Source: Pseudomonas sp. UBA4617
GTDB taxonomy: Bacteria > Pseudomonadota > Gammaproteobacteria > Pseudomonadales > Pseudomonadaceae
DNA length: 64,000 nucleotides
Direction: 5' to 3'
NCBI RefSeq assembly: GCF_002386445.1
Contig: NZ_DGIR01000038.1
Coordinates: forward strand, 62,001-126,000
Position 1 is the first letter of the stretch, and every line of letters starts with the position of its first letter. The notes under the pieces were generated by a model. That model did not search any database and was not told the origin of the DNA. It was given only the letters and a program-made list of their open reading frames with translations. The position numbers were made by a program, and so were the translations under genes. Shown here one piece after another: positions 8,583 to 17,017 of this stretch.

Positions 8583-9647
8583 ATGTTCCGACCCAAACTG
8601 TTGTTCACCAGCCTCGCCGCACTCGCCCTCGGTGCCTGCTCGCCGCAGGACCCGCAAGCCGTGACCTCCGCTGCAATTGCCAAGCAGGTGATCCTGCCCA
8701 CCTACAGCCGCTGGGTCGAAGCCGACCGCATGCTGGCCGCCAGCGCCCTGGCCTATTGCGAAGGCAAGGAAACCCTGGACAAGGCCCGTGCCGACTTCCT
8801 CAACGCGCAAAAGGCCTGGGCCGAACTGCAACCGCTGCTGGTCGGCCCGCTGGCTGAAGGCAACCGCGCCTGGCAGGTACAGTTCTGGCCCGACAAGAAA
8901 AACCTGGTCGGTCGCCAGGTCGAGCAACTGGTCAGCGCCGACACACCGGTCGATGCCGAGGCCTTGGGCAAGGCCAGTGTCGTGGTGCGTGGCCTTTCGG
9001 CCTACGAATACATCCTGTTCGACAGCAAGCCGGACATCGCCACGGCCGAGCAGAAGGCCCGCTACTGCCCGCTGTTGGTCGCTATCGGTGAACACCAGAA
9101 GGCGCTGGCCGAAGATATCCTCAAGCGCTGGAACAGCACCGACGGCATGCTGTCGCAGATGACCAAGTTCCCCAACCAGCGCTACGCCGACTCTCATGAG
9201 GCGATCGCCGACCTGCTGCGTGCCCAGGTCACTGCGCTGGACAGCCTGAAGAAGAAGCTCGGCGCGCCGATGGGGCGCCAGAGCAAGGGCATCCCGCAGC
9301 CGCTGCAGGCCGAAGCCTGGCGCAGCCACAACTCGCTGAACAGCCTGCAGGCCAGCCTCAAGGCCGCCGAAGCGGTGTGGGTCGGGGTCGACAACCAGGG
9401 CCTGCGCGGCCTGCTACCCAGCGACCAGAAAGCCCTGGCGGACAAGATCGACGATGCCTACGCGAGCGCGCTCAAACTGCTGGCCGACAACCACAAGACC
9501 CTGGGTGAACTGCTGGCCGACGAGGCCGGCCAGCAAACCCTCAACCAGATCTACGACAGCCTCAACGTCGTCCATCGCCTGCATGAAGGCGAGTTGGCCA
9601 AGGCGTTGAACATCCAGCTGGGCTTCAATGCCAACGACGGTGACTGA
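8583..9647 (+). CDS. Second imelysin-family lipoprotein
   Basis: Lipoprotein of 354 residues with a lipobox LGAC (lipid-bearing Cys19). It belongs to the imelysin fold group but is a clear paralogue of the protein at 4664-6001: where that one has GYHAIE, this one has GLSAYE at residues 137-142, so the family His is a Ser while the Glu is kept. The rest is helical, with charged repeats. AGGAG at 8572-8576 fixes the start. It is followed after two bases by the DUF1513 gene and preceded by the di-heme oxidoreductase gene. It probably acts as a periplasmic scaffold or iron-binding partner in the same system; that is inferred from context. Confidence 0.82.
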   Translation: MFRPKLLFTSLAALALGACSPQDPQAVTSAAIAKQVILPTYSRWVEADRMLAASALAYCEGKETLDKARADFLNAQKAWAELQPLLVGPLAEGNRAWQVQFWPDKKNLVGRQVEQLVSADTPVDAEALGKASVVVRGLSAYEYILFDSKPDIATAEQKARYCPLLVAIGEHQKALAEDILKRWNSTDGMLSQMTKFPNQRYADSHEAIADLLRAQVTALDSLKKKLGAPMGRQSKGIPQPLQAEAWRSHNSLNSLQASLKAAEAVWVGVDNQGLRGLLPSDQKALADKIDDAYASALKLLADNHKTLGELLADEAGQQTLNQIYDSLNVVHRLHEGELAKALNIQLGFNANDGD

Positions 9648-9649
9648 TC

Positions 9650-10747
9650 ATGCTGCGACGCCAGGCCCTCAAACTCGGTAGCGTATTGCTCAGCGCCCTC
9701 ACCCTGGGCGGCTGGAGCCTGTTCCGCAACAAAGGCAGCGAACCGCTGCTGCTGTCGGCGCGTGACGACGGCGACGGCAAGCACTACGCGGTCGGGTTCC
9801 GCCTGGACGGTACCCAGGTATTCAGCACCCAGGTCGCCCAGCGTTGCCATGCCATCATCCATCACCCGCAACTGCCGATCGCCCTGTTCGTCGCCCGCCG
9901 CCCCGGCACCGAAAGCTACCTGGTCGACCTGCGCGACGGGCGCCTGTTGCAAACCGTACACTCGCAACCGAACCGGCATTTCTACGGCCATGCGGTGGTG
10001 CACAAGAGTGGCGAATGGCTATACGCCACCGAGAACGACACCACCGACCCCGGGCGTGGCGTGCTCGGCGTGTACCGCTTCGCGGGTGAACGCCTGGTGC
10101 ACAGCGGCGAACTGCCGACCCACGGCATCGGCCCGCACGAGCTGGCCTGGTTGCCAGACGGCGAGACACTGGTGGTGGCCAACGGCGGTATCCGCACCGA
10201 AGCCGAAAGCCGGGTGGAGATGAACCTCGACGCCATGCAGCCGAGCCTGGTGCTGATGCAGCGCGACGGTACCCTGCTGAGCAAGGAAACCCTGGCCCAG
10301 CAGATGAACAGCGTACGCCACCTGGCGGTGGGCAGCGACGGCACCATCGCCGCCTGCCAGCAATTCATGGGGGCTGCCGACGAGACCGCCGAGCTGCTGG
10401 CGATCAAGCGTCCGGGCGAGCCATTCAAGGCCTTCCCGGTGCCGCAGCAGCAGTTGCAGGCCATGGCGCAGTACACCGCCAGTGTCGCCATCCACAGCGA
10501 GTTGCGGCTGGTCGCGCTGACCGCGCCACGGGCCAACCGCCTGTTCATCTGGCACCTGGACACCGGCGCGGTGCGGCTGGACGCACCGATGCCTGATTGC
10601 GCCGGGGTTGGCGCGGTACAGGATGGTTTCGTGGTTACCTCCGGGCAAGGCCGTTGCCGCTTCTATGACTGCCGCAAGACCGAACTGGTCGGGCAGCCGC
10701 TGAACCTGCCGTCCGGTTTCTGGGATAATCACCTGCACCTGGTCTGA
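9650..10747 (+). CDS. DUF1513 beta-propeller-like exported protein
   Basis: Protein of 365 residues of the DUF1513 family, probably a seven-bladed propeller judging by recurring blades such as HAIIHHPQLPIALFVARR, GEWLYATEN, HELAWLPDGETLVVANGG and VRHLAVGSDG. The N-terminus has a twin arginine (MLRRQALKLG) followed by a hydrophobic stretch, which looks like a Tat signal, so it may be exported folded. It begins two bases after the second imelysin gene and closes the operon. DUF1513 genes habitually sit with imelysins and di-heme oxidoreductases; the exact task is unknown, perhaps docking a redox or metal partner. Confidence 0.82.
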   Translation: MLRRQALKLGSVLLSALTLGGWSLFRNKGSEPLLLSARDDGDGKHYAVGFRLDGTQVFSTQVAQRCHAIIHHPQLPIALFVARRPGTESYLVDLRDGRLLQTVHSQPNRHFYGHAVVHKSGEWLYATENDTTDPGRGVLGVYRFAGERLVHSGELPTHGIGPHELAWLPDGETLVVANGGIRTEAESRVEMNLDAMQPSLVLMQRDGTLLSKETLAQQMNSVRHLAVGSDGTIAACQQFMGAADETAELLAIKRPGEPFKAFPVPQQQLQAMAQYTASVAIHSELRLVALTAPRANRLFIWHLDTGAVRLDAPMPDCAGVGAVQDGFVVTSGQGRCRFYDCRKTELVGQPLNLPSGFWDNHLHLV

Positions 10748-10774
10748 TCTTCGGGTTGGCCGTACTGACCATAT

Positions 10775-10850
10775 CGCGGCTGAAGCCGCTCCTACAGGGA
10801 CCGCACAAGCCGCCGACCACGCGCCCCCTGGAGGAGCGGCTTCAGCCGCG
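10775..10850. repeat. REP-type inverted repeat pair
   Basis: Perfect 19-bp inverted repeat (10775-10793 and 10832-10850) around a 38-base spacer. Each arm contains the GCGGCTGAAGCCGCTCCT REP core seen in P. putida-group genomes. It lies between the DUF1513 gene and the RND pump operon; it may stabilise the upstream mRNA 3' end. Confidence 0.85.
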
Positions 10851-10979
10851 AAGGGGCGGCACAGGCAAGCCACTCCCCTTCCCGCAAAAAACAGTCGATA
10901 ATTCCCTCATCCACACGTGGGCAGGATCGCCCGTTGTCGTGTCCAAACAAAAAACAATTGCATCCAAGGAAACGGACCT

Positions 10980-12125
10980 ATGCTGCGCCGCCGCATGCTC
11001 ATCATGTTGGCCGTGGTTCTGCTGATCGTGCTGGCCTTGGGGGGCTACAAAGCCTTCTCGATCTACCAGCAGATCCAGCTATTCACTGCCCCACGGCCGC
11101 CCATCACCGTGGCGGCCACCCTGGCCGAGCAGCGCCCGTGGCAAGAGCGCCTGCCCGCCGTTGGCAGCCTCAAGGCGCTCCAGGGGGTGGAACTGAGCCT
11201 GGAGGTGGAAGGCATCGTCAAGGCCCTGCACTTCGACTCCGGCCAGCAGGTCAAGGCCGGGCAACTGCTGTTGCAACTCAATGACGACCAGGAAACCGCC
11301 TTGCTCGGCACCGCCCTGGCCGACCTCGGCCTGGCCAAGGTCGATTTCGGCCGCGGCAGCCAACTAGTGGGTGACGCGGCCATCTCCCGCGGCGAGTTCG
11401 ATCGCCTCACCGCCCAGTACCGGCGCAACCAGGCACTGGTCGAGCAACTCAAGGCATCGAAGACCAAGAAGAGCATCAGCGCCCCGTTCAGCGGCACTAT
11501 CGGCATACGCCAGGTGGATGTCGGCGACTATTTGGCCGCCGGTACGGTGATCGCCACCCTGCAGGACCTGTCCAGCCTCTATGTCGACTTCAACGTGCCG
11601 GAACAGGCCCTGCCGCGCCTGAGCGTGGGCCAGCAGGTGCTGGTGCAGGTGCCGGCCTACCCCGGCCAGACCTTTCCCGCCAGCCTGAGCGCGATCAACC
11701 CCAAGGTCGATGAAGCCACGCGCAACCTGCTGGTGCGCGCGACCATGGCCAACCCGGACGGCAAGCTGCTGCCGGGCATGTTCGCCAGCCTGCTGATCCT
11801 GCTGCCCAACCCGCAGCCACAAGTGGTGGTGCCGGAGAGCGCCATCACCTACACCCTGTATGGCAACTCGGTGTACATCGCCACGCCGAAAAAGGACAAG
11901 AACGGCAAGCCGCTGAACGACGACAAGGGCCAGCCGCAGCTCACCGCCGAGCAGCGCACGGTGCAGACCGGCGAGCGCCGTGACGGTGTGGTGGTGGTCA
12001 GCAAGGGCCTGCAGGCCGGGGACCAGGTGGTCACCGCCGGTCAACTGAAACTGACCCCGGGGGCCGCAATCCGCATCGGCGAGGACCAAGCCCTCAAGCC
12101 CGAAGCGGGCGCGCCGGGCAATTGA
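10980..12125 (+). CDS. mexV: RND efflux periplasmic adaptor, MexV-like
   Basis: Membrane-fusion protein of 381 residues that bridges an RND pump and an outer-membrane channel. One N-terminal hydrophobic helix (about residues 7-27) is followed by a lipoyl/barrel-sandwich domain split by a short hairpin (first half ends near GQLLLQLNDD, second half holds SAPFSGTIGIRQVDVGDYL), a beta-barrel and a membrane-proximal domain. There is no lipobox Cys. ATG 10980 follows AAGGA; the frame is open further upstream but without a site. The RND transporter starts 12 bases after the stop. Synteny with P. aeruginosa (icmP ... mexVW ... colRS) supports mexV; sequence alone gives only the family. Confidence 0.88.
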   Translation: MLRRRMLIMLAVVLLIVLALGGYKAFSIYQQIQLFTAPRPPITVAATLAEQRPWQERLPAVGSLKALQGVELSLEVEGIVKALHFDSGQQVKAGQLLLQLNDDQETALLGTALADLGLAKVDFGRGSQLVGDAAISRGEFDRLTAQYRRNQALVEQLKASKTKKSISAPFSGTIGIRQVDVGDYLAAGTVIATLQDLSSLYVDFNVPEQALPRLSVGQQVLVQVPAYPGQTFPASLSAINPKVDEATRNLLVRATMANPDGKLLPGMFASLLILLPNPQPQVVVPESAITYTLYGNSVYIATPKKDKNGKPLNDDKGQPQLTAEQRTVQTGERRDGVVVVSKGLQAGDQVVTAGQLKLTPGAAIRIGEDQALKPEAGAPGN

Positions 12126-12137
12126 CAGGAGGCTGGC

Positions 12138-15100
12138 ATGGCATTCACCGACCCGTTCATCCGCCGCCCGGTGCTGGCCAGCGTGGTCAGCCTGCTGATC
12201 CTGTTGCTGGGTTTCCAGGCTTGGAGCAAGCTGCAGATCCGCCAGTATCCGCAAATGGAAAACGCCCTGATCACGGTCACTACCGCCTACCCCGGCGCCA
12301 ACGCCGAAACCATCCAGGGCTACATCACCCAGCCCTTGCAGCAAAGCCTGGCCAGCGCCGAAGGCATCGACTACATGACCTCGGTGAGCCGCCAGAACTT
12401 CTCGATCATTTCCATCTACGCGCGCATCGGTGCCGACAGCGACCGGTTGTTCACAGAACTGCTGGCCAAGGCCAACGAAGTGCGCAACAAGTTGCCCCAG
12501 GATGCCGAGGACCCGGTCCTGAGCAAGGAAGCCGCCGATGCGTCGGCACTGATGTACATCAGCTTCTACAGCAAGGAGATGAGCAACCCGCAGATTACCG
12601 ACTACCTGTCGCGGGTCATCCAGCCCAAGCTGGCCACCCTGCCGGGCATGGCCGAGGCGGAGATTCTCGGCAACCAGGTGTTCGCCATGCGCATCTGGCT
12701 CGACCCGGTAAAACTGGCCGGCCATGGCCTGTCGGCCAGCGACGTGACCACTGCCGTGCGCCGCTACAACTTCCTCTCCGCCGCCGGCGAGGTGAAGGGC
12801 GAATACGTGGTCACCAGCATCAACGCCAGCACCGAGCTGAAGTCGGCCGAGGCCTTCGCTGCCCTGCCGGTCAAGACCAGCGGTGACAGCCGCGTGCTGC
12901 TCGGCGATGTGGCCCGGGTCGAGATGGGGGCGGAAAACTACGACACGGTCAGCTCGTTCGACGGTACCCCGTCGGTGTACATCGGCATCAAGGCCACCCC
13001 GGCGGCCAACCCGCTGGACGTGATCAAGGAAGTGCGGCGCATTATGCCCGAGCTGGAAAGCCAGCTGCCCTCGGCGTTGAAGGTGTCGATCGCCTACGAC
13101 GCCACGCTGTTCATCCAGGCCTCCATCGACGAAGTGATCAAGACCCTCGGCGAAGCGGTGCTGATCGTCATTGTCGTGGTGTTCCTGTTCCTCGGTGCCC
13201 TGCGTTCGGTGCTGATCCCGGTGGTGACCATTCCGCTATCGATGATCGGCGTGCTGTTTTTCATGCAGATGATGGGCTACTCGCTCAACCTGCTGACGCT
13301 GCTGGCCATGGTGCTGGCCATCGGCCTGGTGGTGGATGATGCGATTGTCGTGGTGGAGAACATCCACCGGCACATGGAAGAGGGCAAGTCGCCGTTCGAT
13401 GCCGCCCTCGAAGGTGCTCGCGAAATCGCCATGCCCGTGGTGTCGATGACCATCACCCTGGCAGCGGTGTATGCACCGATCGGTTTCCTTACCGGGCTCA
13501 CCGGCGCGCTGTTCAAGGAATTTGCCCTGACCCTGGCCGGTGCAGTGATCATCTCCGGCGTCGTGGCACTCACCCTGTCACCGATGATGTGTGCCCTGCT
13601 GTTGCGCCAGGAGCAGAACCCCAGCGGCCTGGCACACCGCCTGGACATGCTGTTCGAACGCCTGAAAGTGCGCTACCAACGCCTGCTGCACGCCACCCTC
13701 GACAGCCGTCCGGTGGTACTGGTATTCGCCGTGATCATCCTCTGCCTGATCCCGGTGTTGCTGAAATTCACCCAGAACGAACTGGCGCCCAACGAGGACC
13801 AGGGGGTGATCTTCATGATGAGCAGCTCGCCGCAAACGGCGAACCTGGATTACCTCAACGCCTATACCGACACGTTCACCCCGCTGTTCAAGACCTTCCC
13901 CGAGTACTACTCCTCGTTCCAGATCAATGGCTTCAACGGCGTGCAGACCGGCATCGGTGGCTTCCTGCTCAAACCCTGGAACGAGCGCGAACGCACGCAA
14001 ATGGAATTGCTGCCGCTGGTGCAAGCCAAGCTCGAGGAAATCGGCGGCCTGCAGATCTTCGGCTTCAACCTGCCATCGCTGCCCGGTACTGGCGAAGGCC
14101 TGCCGTTCCAGTTCGTGATCAACAGTGCCGGTGACTACCCTGCCCTGCTGGAGGTCGCCCAGCGCATCAAGGCCCGCGCCCAGGAGTCCGGCAAGTTCGC
14201 CTTCCTCGATATCGACCTGGCGTTCGACAAACCCGAGGTGGTGGTGGATATCGACCGTGCCAAGGCAGCGCAGATGGGGGTATCGATGGATACCCTGGGC
14301 GGCACCCTGGCTACCTTGCTGGGCGAAGGGGAAATCAACCGCTTCACCCTCGAAGGCCGCAGCTACAAGGTGATTGCCCAGGTTGAAAGGCCCTACCGCG
14401 ACAACCCAGGCTGGCTGAACAACTACTACGTGAAGAACGACCAGGGCCAGCTGCTGCCCTTGTCGACGCTGATTACCCTCAGCGACCGCGCTCGCCCCCG
14501 CCAGCTCAACCAGTTCCAGCAACTGAACTCGGCGATCATCCAGGGGGTGCCGATGGTCAGCCTCGGCGAGGCGCTGCAGACCGTGCAGGGCATCGCCCGC
14601 GAGGAAGCCCCGGAGGGCTTCGCCTTCGACTATGCCGGGGCGGCTCGCCAATACGTGCAGGAAGGTAGCGCACTCTGGGTAACCTTCGGCCTGGCGTTGG
14701 CGATCATCTTCCTGGTGCTGGCGGCGCAGTTCGAAAGTTTCCGCGACCCGCTGGTGATCCTGGTGACGGTACCGTTGTCGATCTGCGGCGCGTTGCTGCC
14801 GTTGTTCCTCGGTGTATCAAGCATGAACATCTACACCCAGGTCGGGCTGGTGACGCTGATCGGCCTGATCAGCAAGCATGGCATCCTGATCGTCGAGTTC
14901 GCCAACCAGTTGCGCGAGGAACAGGGCCTGAGCGTGCGTGAGGCGATCGAGGAAGCGGCGGCGATTCGCTTGCGGCCAGTGCTGATGACCACCGCAGCGA
15001 TGGTGTTTGGCATGGTCCCGCTGATTCTGGCGACCGGGGCGGGGGCGGTCAGCCGTTTTGACATTGGTACGGTGATCGCTACCGGCATGTCGATCGGCAC

Positions 15101-15182
15101 GCTGTTCACTCTGTTCGTATTGCCCTGCATCTATACCTTGCTGGCGCACAAGGAGGTGGCCAGGCAGACAGCGGTGGCTTGA
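12138..15182 (+). CDS. mexW: RND efflux transporter, MexW-like
   Basis: Inner-membrane proton-driven multidrug transporter of 1014 residues, typical RND length, with the usual internal duplication: TM1 at the N-terminus, a large periplasmic loop, TM2-6, then the same again. The proton-relay Asp pair is present in TM4 (GLVVDDAIVVVENI) and a TM11-12 region ends the protein. RBS AGGAGG lies at 12126-12131. It is co-transcribed with the adaptor gene. No outer-membrane factor gene follows, as for MexVW of P. aeruginosa, which uses OprM from elsewhere; that is the likely arrangement here too. Substrates cannot be read from sequence. Confidence 0.9.
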   Translation: MAFTDPFIRRPVLASVVSLLILLLGFQAWSKLQIRQYPQMENALITVTTAYPGANAETIQGYITQPLQQSLASAEGIDYMTSVSRQNFSIISIYARIGADSDRLFTELLAKANEVRNKLPQDAEDPVLSKEAADASALMYISFYSKEMSNPQITDYLSRVIQPKLATLPGMAEAEILGNQVFAMRIWLDPVKLAGHGLSASDVTTAVRRYNFLSAAGEVKGEYVVTSINASTELKSAEAFAALPVKTSGDSRVLLGDVARVEMGAENYDTVSSFDGTPSVYIGIKATPAANPLDVIKEVRRIMPELESQLPSALKVSIAYDATLFIQASIDEVIKTLGEAVLIVIVVVFLFLGALRSVLIPVVTIPLSMIGVLFFMQMMGYSLNLLTLLAMVLAIGLVVDDAIVVVENIHRHMEEGKSPFDAALEGAREIAMPVVSMTITLAAVYAPIGFLTGLTGALFKEFALTLAGAVIISGVVALTLSPMMCALLLRQEQNPSGLAHRLDMLFERLKVRYQRLLHATLDSRPVVLVFAVIILCLIPVLLKFTQNELAPNEDQGVIFMMSSSPQTANLDYLNAYTDTFTPLFKTFPEYYSSFQINGFNGVQTGIGGFLLKPWNERERTQMELLPLVQAKLEEIGGLQIFGFNLPSLPGTGEGLPFQFVINSAGDYPALLEVAQRIKARAQESGKFAFLDIDLAFDKPEVVVDIDRAKAAQMGVSMDTLGGTLATLLGEGEINRFTLEGRSYKVIAQVERPYRDNPGWLNNYYVKNDQGQLLPLSTLITLSDRARPRQLNQFQQLNSAIIQGVPMVSLGEALQTVQGIAREEAPEGFAFDYAGAARQYVQEGSALWVTFGLALAIIFLVLAAQFESFRDPLVILVTVPLSICGALLPLFLGVSSMNIYTQVGLVTLIGLISKHGILIVEFANQLREEQGLSVREAIEEAAAIRLRPVLMTTAAMVFGMVPLILATGAGAVSRFDIGTVIATGMSIGTLFTLFVLPCIYTLLAHKEVARQTAVA

Positions 15183-15231
15183 ACCGGCGTCTTCGCGGGT
15201 AAACCCAGGAAGGGGCCGGCAAGGCAGACGC

Positions 15232-15266
15232 AAAAATGCAGAGGCCCCGCAATCGCGAGGCCTCTG
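15232..15266 (-). terminator. Intrinsic terminator of the ColR-linked minus-strand operon
   Basis: Hairpin with 8-bp outer stem (15239-15246 with 15259-15266) and a 3-bp inner stem. On the minus strand it runs into ATTTTT (15232-15237). It lies just after the small gene at 15289 and between it and the convergent pump gene. Confidence 0.8.
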
Positions 15267-15288
15267 GCATTTCCATCTGGTGCCGGGT

Positions 15289-15522
15289 TCAACCAAACGG
15301 CCGCAACCCCTGGCGCATGCCGAACAGGAACAACAGCAGGTCCTGATCAGGCGCAACCTTGGCCTGTTGCTGCGGTTTCACTTCCCGCGGCAACGCGCAC
15401 TGGTCGGCCATATCGGCTCTGCTGAACACTGTCGGCTTCGGCTCTTCCCACGCAGCCACCGCCACGGTGGTCACCGCCAGGCCAACTACCAGGAACAAAG
15501 CTCGAGCTATTTCTAGTTTCAT
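15289..15522 (-). CDS. Small exported protein, last gene of the ColR-linked operon
   Basis: Seventy-seven-residue protein with an N-terminal signal or anchor (MKLEIARALFLVVGLAV, residues 1-17, then AVAA), a polar middle and a hydrophobic C-terminal patch (LLLFLFGM). I know no family for it. Its ATG overlaps the stop of the InaA-like gene in an ATGA (15519-15522), a strong sign of coupled translation, and an intrinsic terminator follows. No separate ribosome-binding site is obvious. The context (methyltransferase, kinase, ColRS) suggests an envelope role under the same control. Annotators could easily miss it. Confidence 0.7.
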   Translation of the reverse strand: MKLEIARALFLVVGLAVTTVAVAAWEEPKPTVFSRADMADQCALPREVKPQQQAKVAPDQDLLLFLFGMRQGLRPFG

Positions 15523-16220
15523 TGCCCTAACCCTTTGACAGCGCTGCCAAACGCCATCTGGTAAAAATAGAGCAATGTTTGCCATTCCGCGTCGTTCAAC
15601 GACGAATGGCGGCGCAACTGGCGCAGGTCATTGCCCGCCGCACGCTGGCAACTGATACGTCGCCGGCACTTTTCCAGGTCCAGCAGCGCGACCTCGACCT
15701 GGGCCTGCTCACCTTCGCCAATCACCTTGATGAAGACATGCTTGCCATACAGGCAGCCGTGCTGCCAGTGGCCCAGGTGCATGCGCGCCAGGTTGTCGGC
15801 CAGGTCCTTGAGCATGCGCTCGTGCACCACCTGCGGATAACGTTCGCGGGCACCTTCGGCATGCCAGGTATCGAGTTCGACGAAACCGTCGAGCGCTTCG
15901 CTAACCAGCAGCGCACGCCATTGACGATCGGCATCACGCTCGGCACCACAGAAGACGATGCGCGGCACGCGCACGCCCAACTGCTCGAAACTGTTCAAAG
16001 CATCGAGTTCTCGCAATACGGTCGGCCGACCGAAAGGGTGCAGCAGGCTACGGTAGATGTGCCCGACCTGGCGCTTGGCATACAGCAGCTTGCCATTGGC
16101 ATCGTTCAGGCGTTGCACGCCACTCTCGCCACCGCGACGCTGGTTTGGCTCCTCGACCCACTCGCCCTGCTGGCGCCAGTAAAAATCGAACCGCGACTCC
16201 CCTTTCCGGGCTACAGCCAT
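15519..16220 (-). CDS. inaA: InaA-like lipopolysaccharide kinase family protein
   Basis: Protein of 233 residues of the Kdo/WaaP-like small kinase group (InaA). Visible kinase features are a lysine-bearing strand (LLYAKRQVGH), the catalytic loop HGCLYGKHVF and a DLEK segment like the metal-binding motif. Such enzymes phosphorylate LPS sugars or related acceptors at the inner membrane; the substrate here is unknown. ATG 16220 is used (a TTG lies one codon upstream). It begins 6 bases after the methyltransferase gene ends and overlaps the next small gene by 4 bases, so it is the middle gene of a three-gene operon headed by a ColR-type box. In P. putida these neighbours belong to the ColR regulon. 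Confidence 0.82.
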   Translation of the reverse strand: MAVARKGESRFDFYWRQQGEWVEEPNQRRGGESGVQRLNDANGKLLYAKRQVGHIYRSLLHPFGRPTVLRELDALNSFEQLGVRVPRIVFCGAERDADRQWRALLVSEALDGFVELDTWHAEGARERYPQVVHERMLKDLADNLARMHLGHWQHGCLYGKHVFIKVIGEGEQAQVEVALLDLEKCRRRISCQRAAGNDLRQLRRHSSLNDAEWQTLLYFYQMAFGSAVKGLGQ

Positions 16221-16226
16221 CAAACA

Positions 16227-16910
16227 CTACCCCTTACGCAATACATAGACCCGCCACATGGCATAGAACGGCAGGAAGTCGAGGCGTTCCTGGATTCTGA
16301 AGCCGGCGGCCCTGAATTCTTCTTCCACCGTTTCAGCCGGTAACACGAAACGGTTCTGGTAATTGTCCTGCGCGGCTTTGCGAGCGTTGCGGCGTTGCTC
16401 CAGCTTCTTCCGCCGCCAAGCCTTGAAATTGCCATCCACCCACAATGACAGGATCACACTATCACGGCTAACTCGCTGAAATTCCGAAAGAATGGTCTTT
16501 CGGTGGGCAGCTTCGCCAATGTGATGGAAAAGCCGCATGCAGAAGATGCTGTCCACCGAATTGTCCGGCAGGTCGATGGCAAAAGCCGAAGTCTGCAAGG
16601 GACGTACCCGCGCTACCACCTCTGGCGGTTGTGCTGCACAGGCTGTCTCGATCATCGCCTCGGAGTTGTCGGCGCCAATGATCACCCGGTTGGGTTTCTC
16701 TGCGAGCAACGGCCAGAAGCGGCCAGCGCCGCATGGCAGGTCGAGGACCAGGCCAGGCTCTCCTGCCAATGCCAGGGCGCGACGCGCCAGTTGCTCATCT
16801 CGCTTGTGGGAAAGACGTCGCGCCAGGCCATCCTGGTGCTTGAGAAAGTACTCACGGGCATGTTCTTTGTCGTACTTCTCGGAAAATTCAAGCTTGATGG
16901 GACTACGCAT
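16227..16910 (-). CDS. SAM-dependent methyltransferase, ColR-linked
   Basis: Class I methyltransferase of 227 residues. Motif I reads VLDLPCGAGRFWPLL (about 54-68), followed by GADNSEAM and the motif-4-like SIFCMRLFHHI. There is no membrane helix, so it is cytosolic; the substrate is unknown, perhaps an envelope precursor. An AGGAG (16917-16921) precedes the ATG. It is first in the operon with the InaA-like kinase and the small exported protein, and a ColR-type box lies 67 bases upstream. Homologous genes beside colRS in P. putida are reported ColR targets, so regulation by metal stress through ColS/ColR is likely. Confidence 0.85.
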   Translation of the reverse strand: MRSPIKLEFSEKYDKEHAREYFLKHQDGLARRLSHKRDEQLARRALALAGEPGLVLDLPCGAGRFWPLLAEKPNRVIIGADNSEAMIETACAAQPPEVVARVRPLQTSAFAIDLPDNSVDSIFCMRLFHHIGEAAHRKTILSEFQRVSRDSVILSLWVDGNFKAWRRKKLEQRRNARKAAQDNYQNRFVLPAETVEEEFRAAGFRIQERLDFLPFYAMWRVYVLRKG

Positions 16911-16937
16911 TGGGCATCTCCTGATTCCATTCCACCC

Positions 16938-16992
16938 ACAATAGGCAAGCAGGCGTTGGAATCAGGTCATGCTGGTGTGAAAAAAACGTCAT
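16938..16992 (-). promoter_or_regulatory. ColR box and promoter of the methyltransferase operon
   Basis: On the minus strand, ATGACGTTTTTTTCAC (16992-16977) fits the published P. putida ColR consensus, as I recall it, YYNASNNYTTTTTCAC, at all but the first position. A -10-like TATTGT (16943-16938) lies 33 bases further on; the -35 is poor, as expected for an activator-dependent promoter. The deduced start would give a leader of about 20 bases containing the AGGAG. Confidence 0.75.
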
Positions 16993-17017
16993 CGCCGCAG
17001 CGACCTGTAACAGCAGT

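Noticed and set aside
16920..16966. Leader hairpin hiding the ribosome-binding site of the methyltransferase gene
   Set aside because: A 10-bp inverted repeat exists (16920-16929 with 16957-16966), but with the deduced transcription start one arm would lie upstream of the mRNA.
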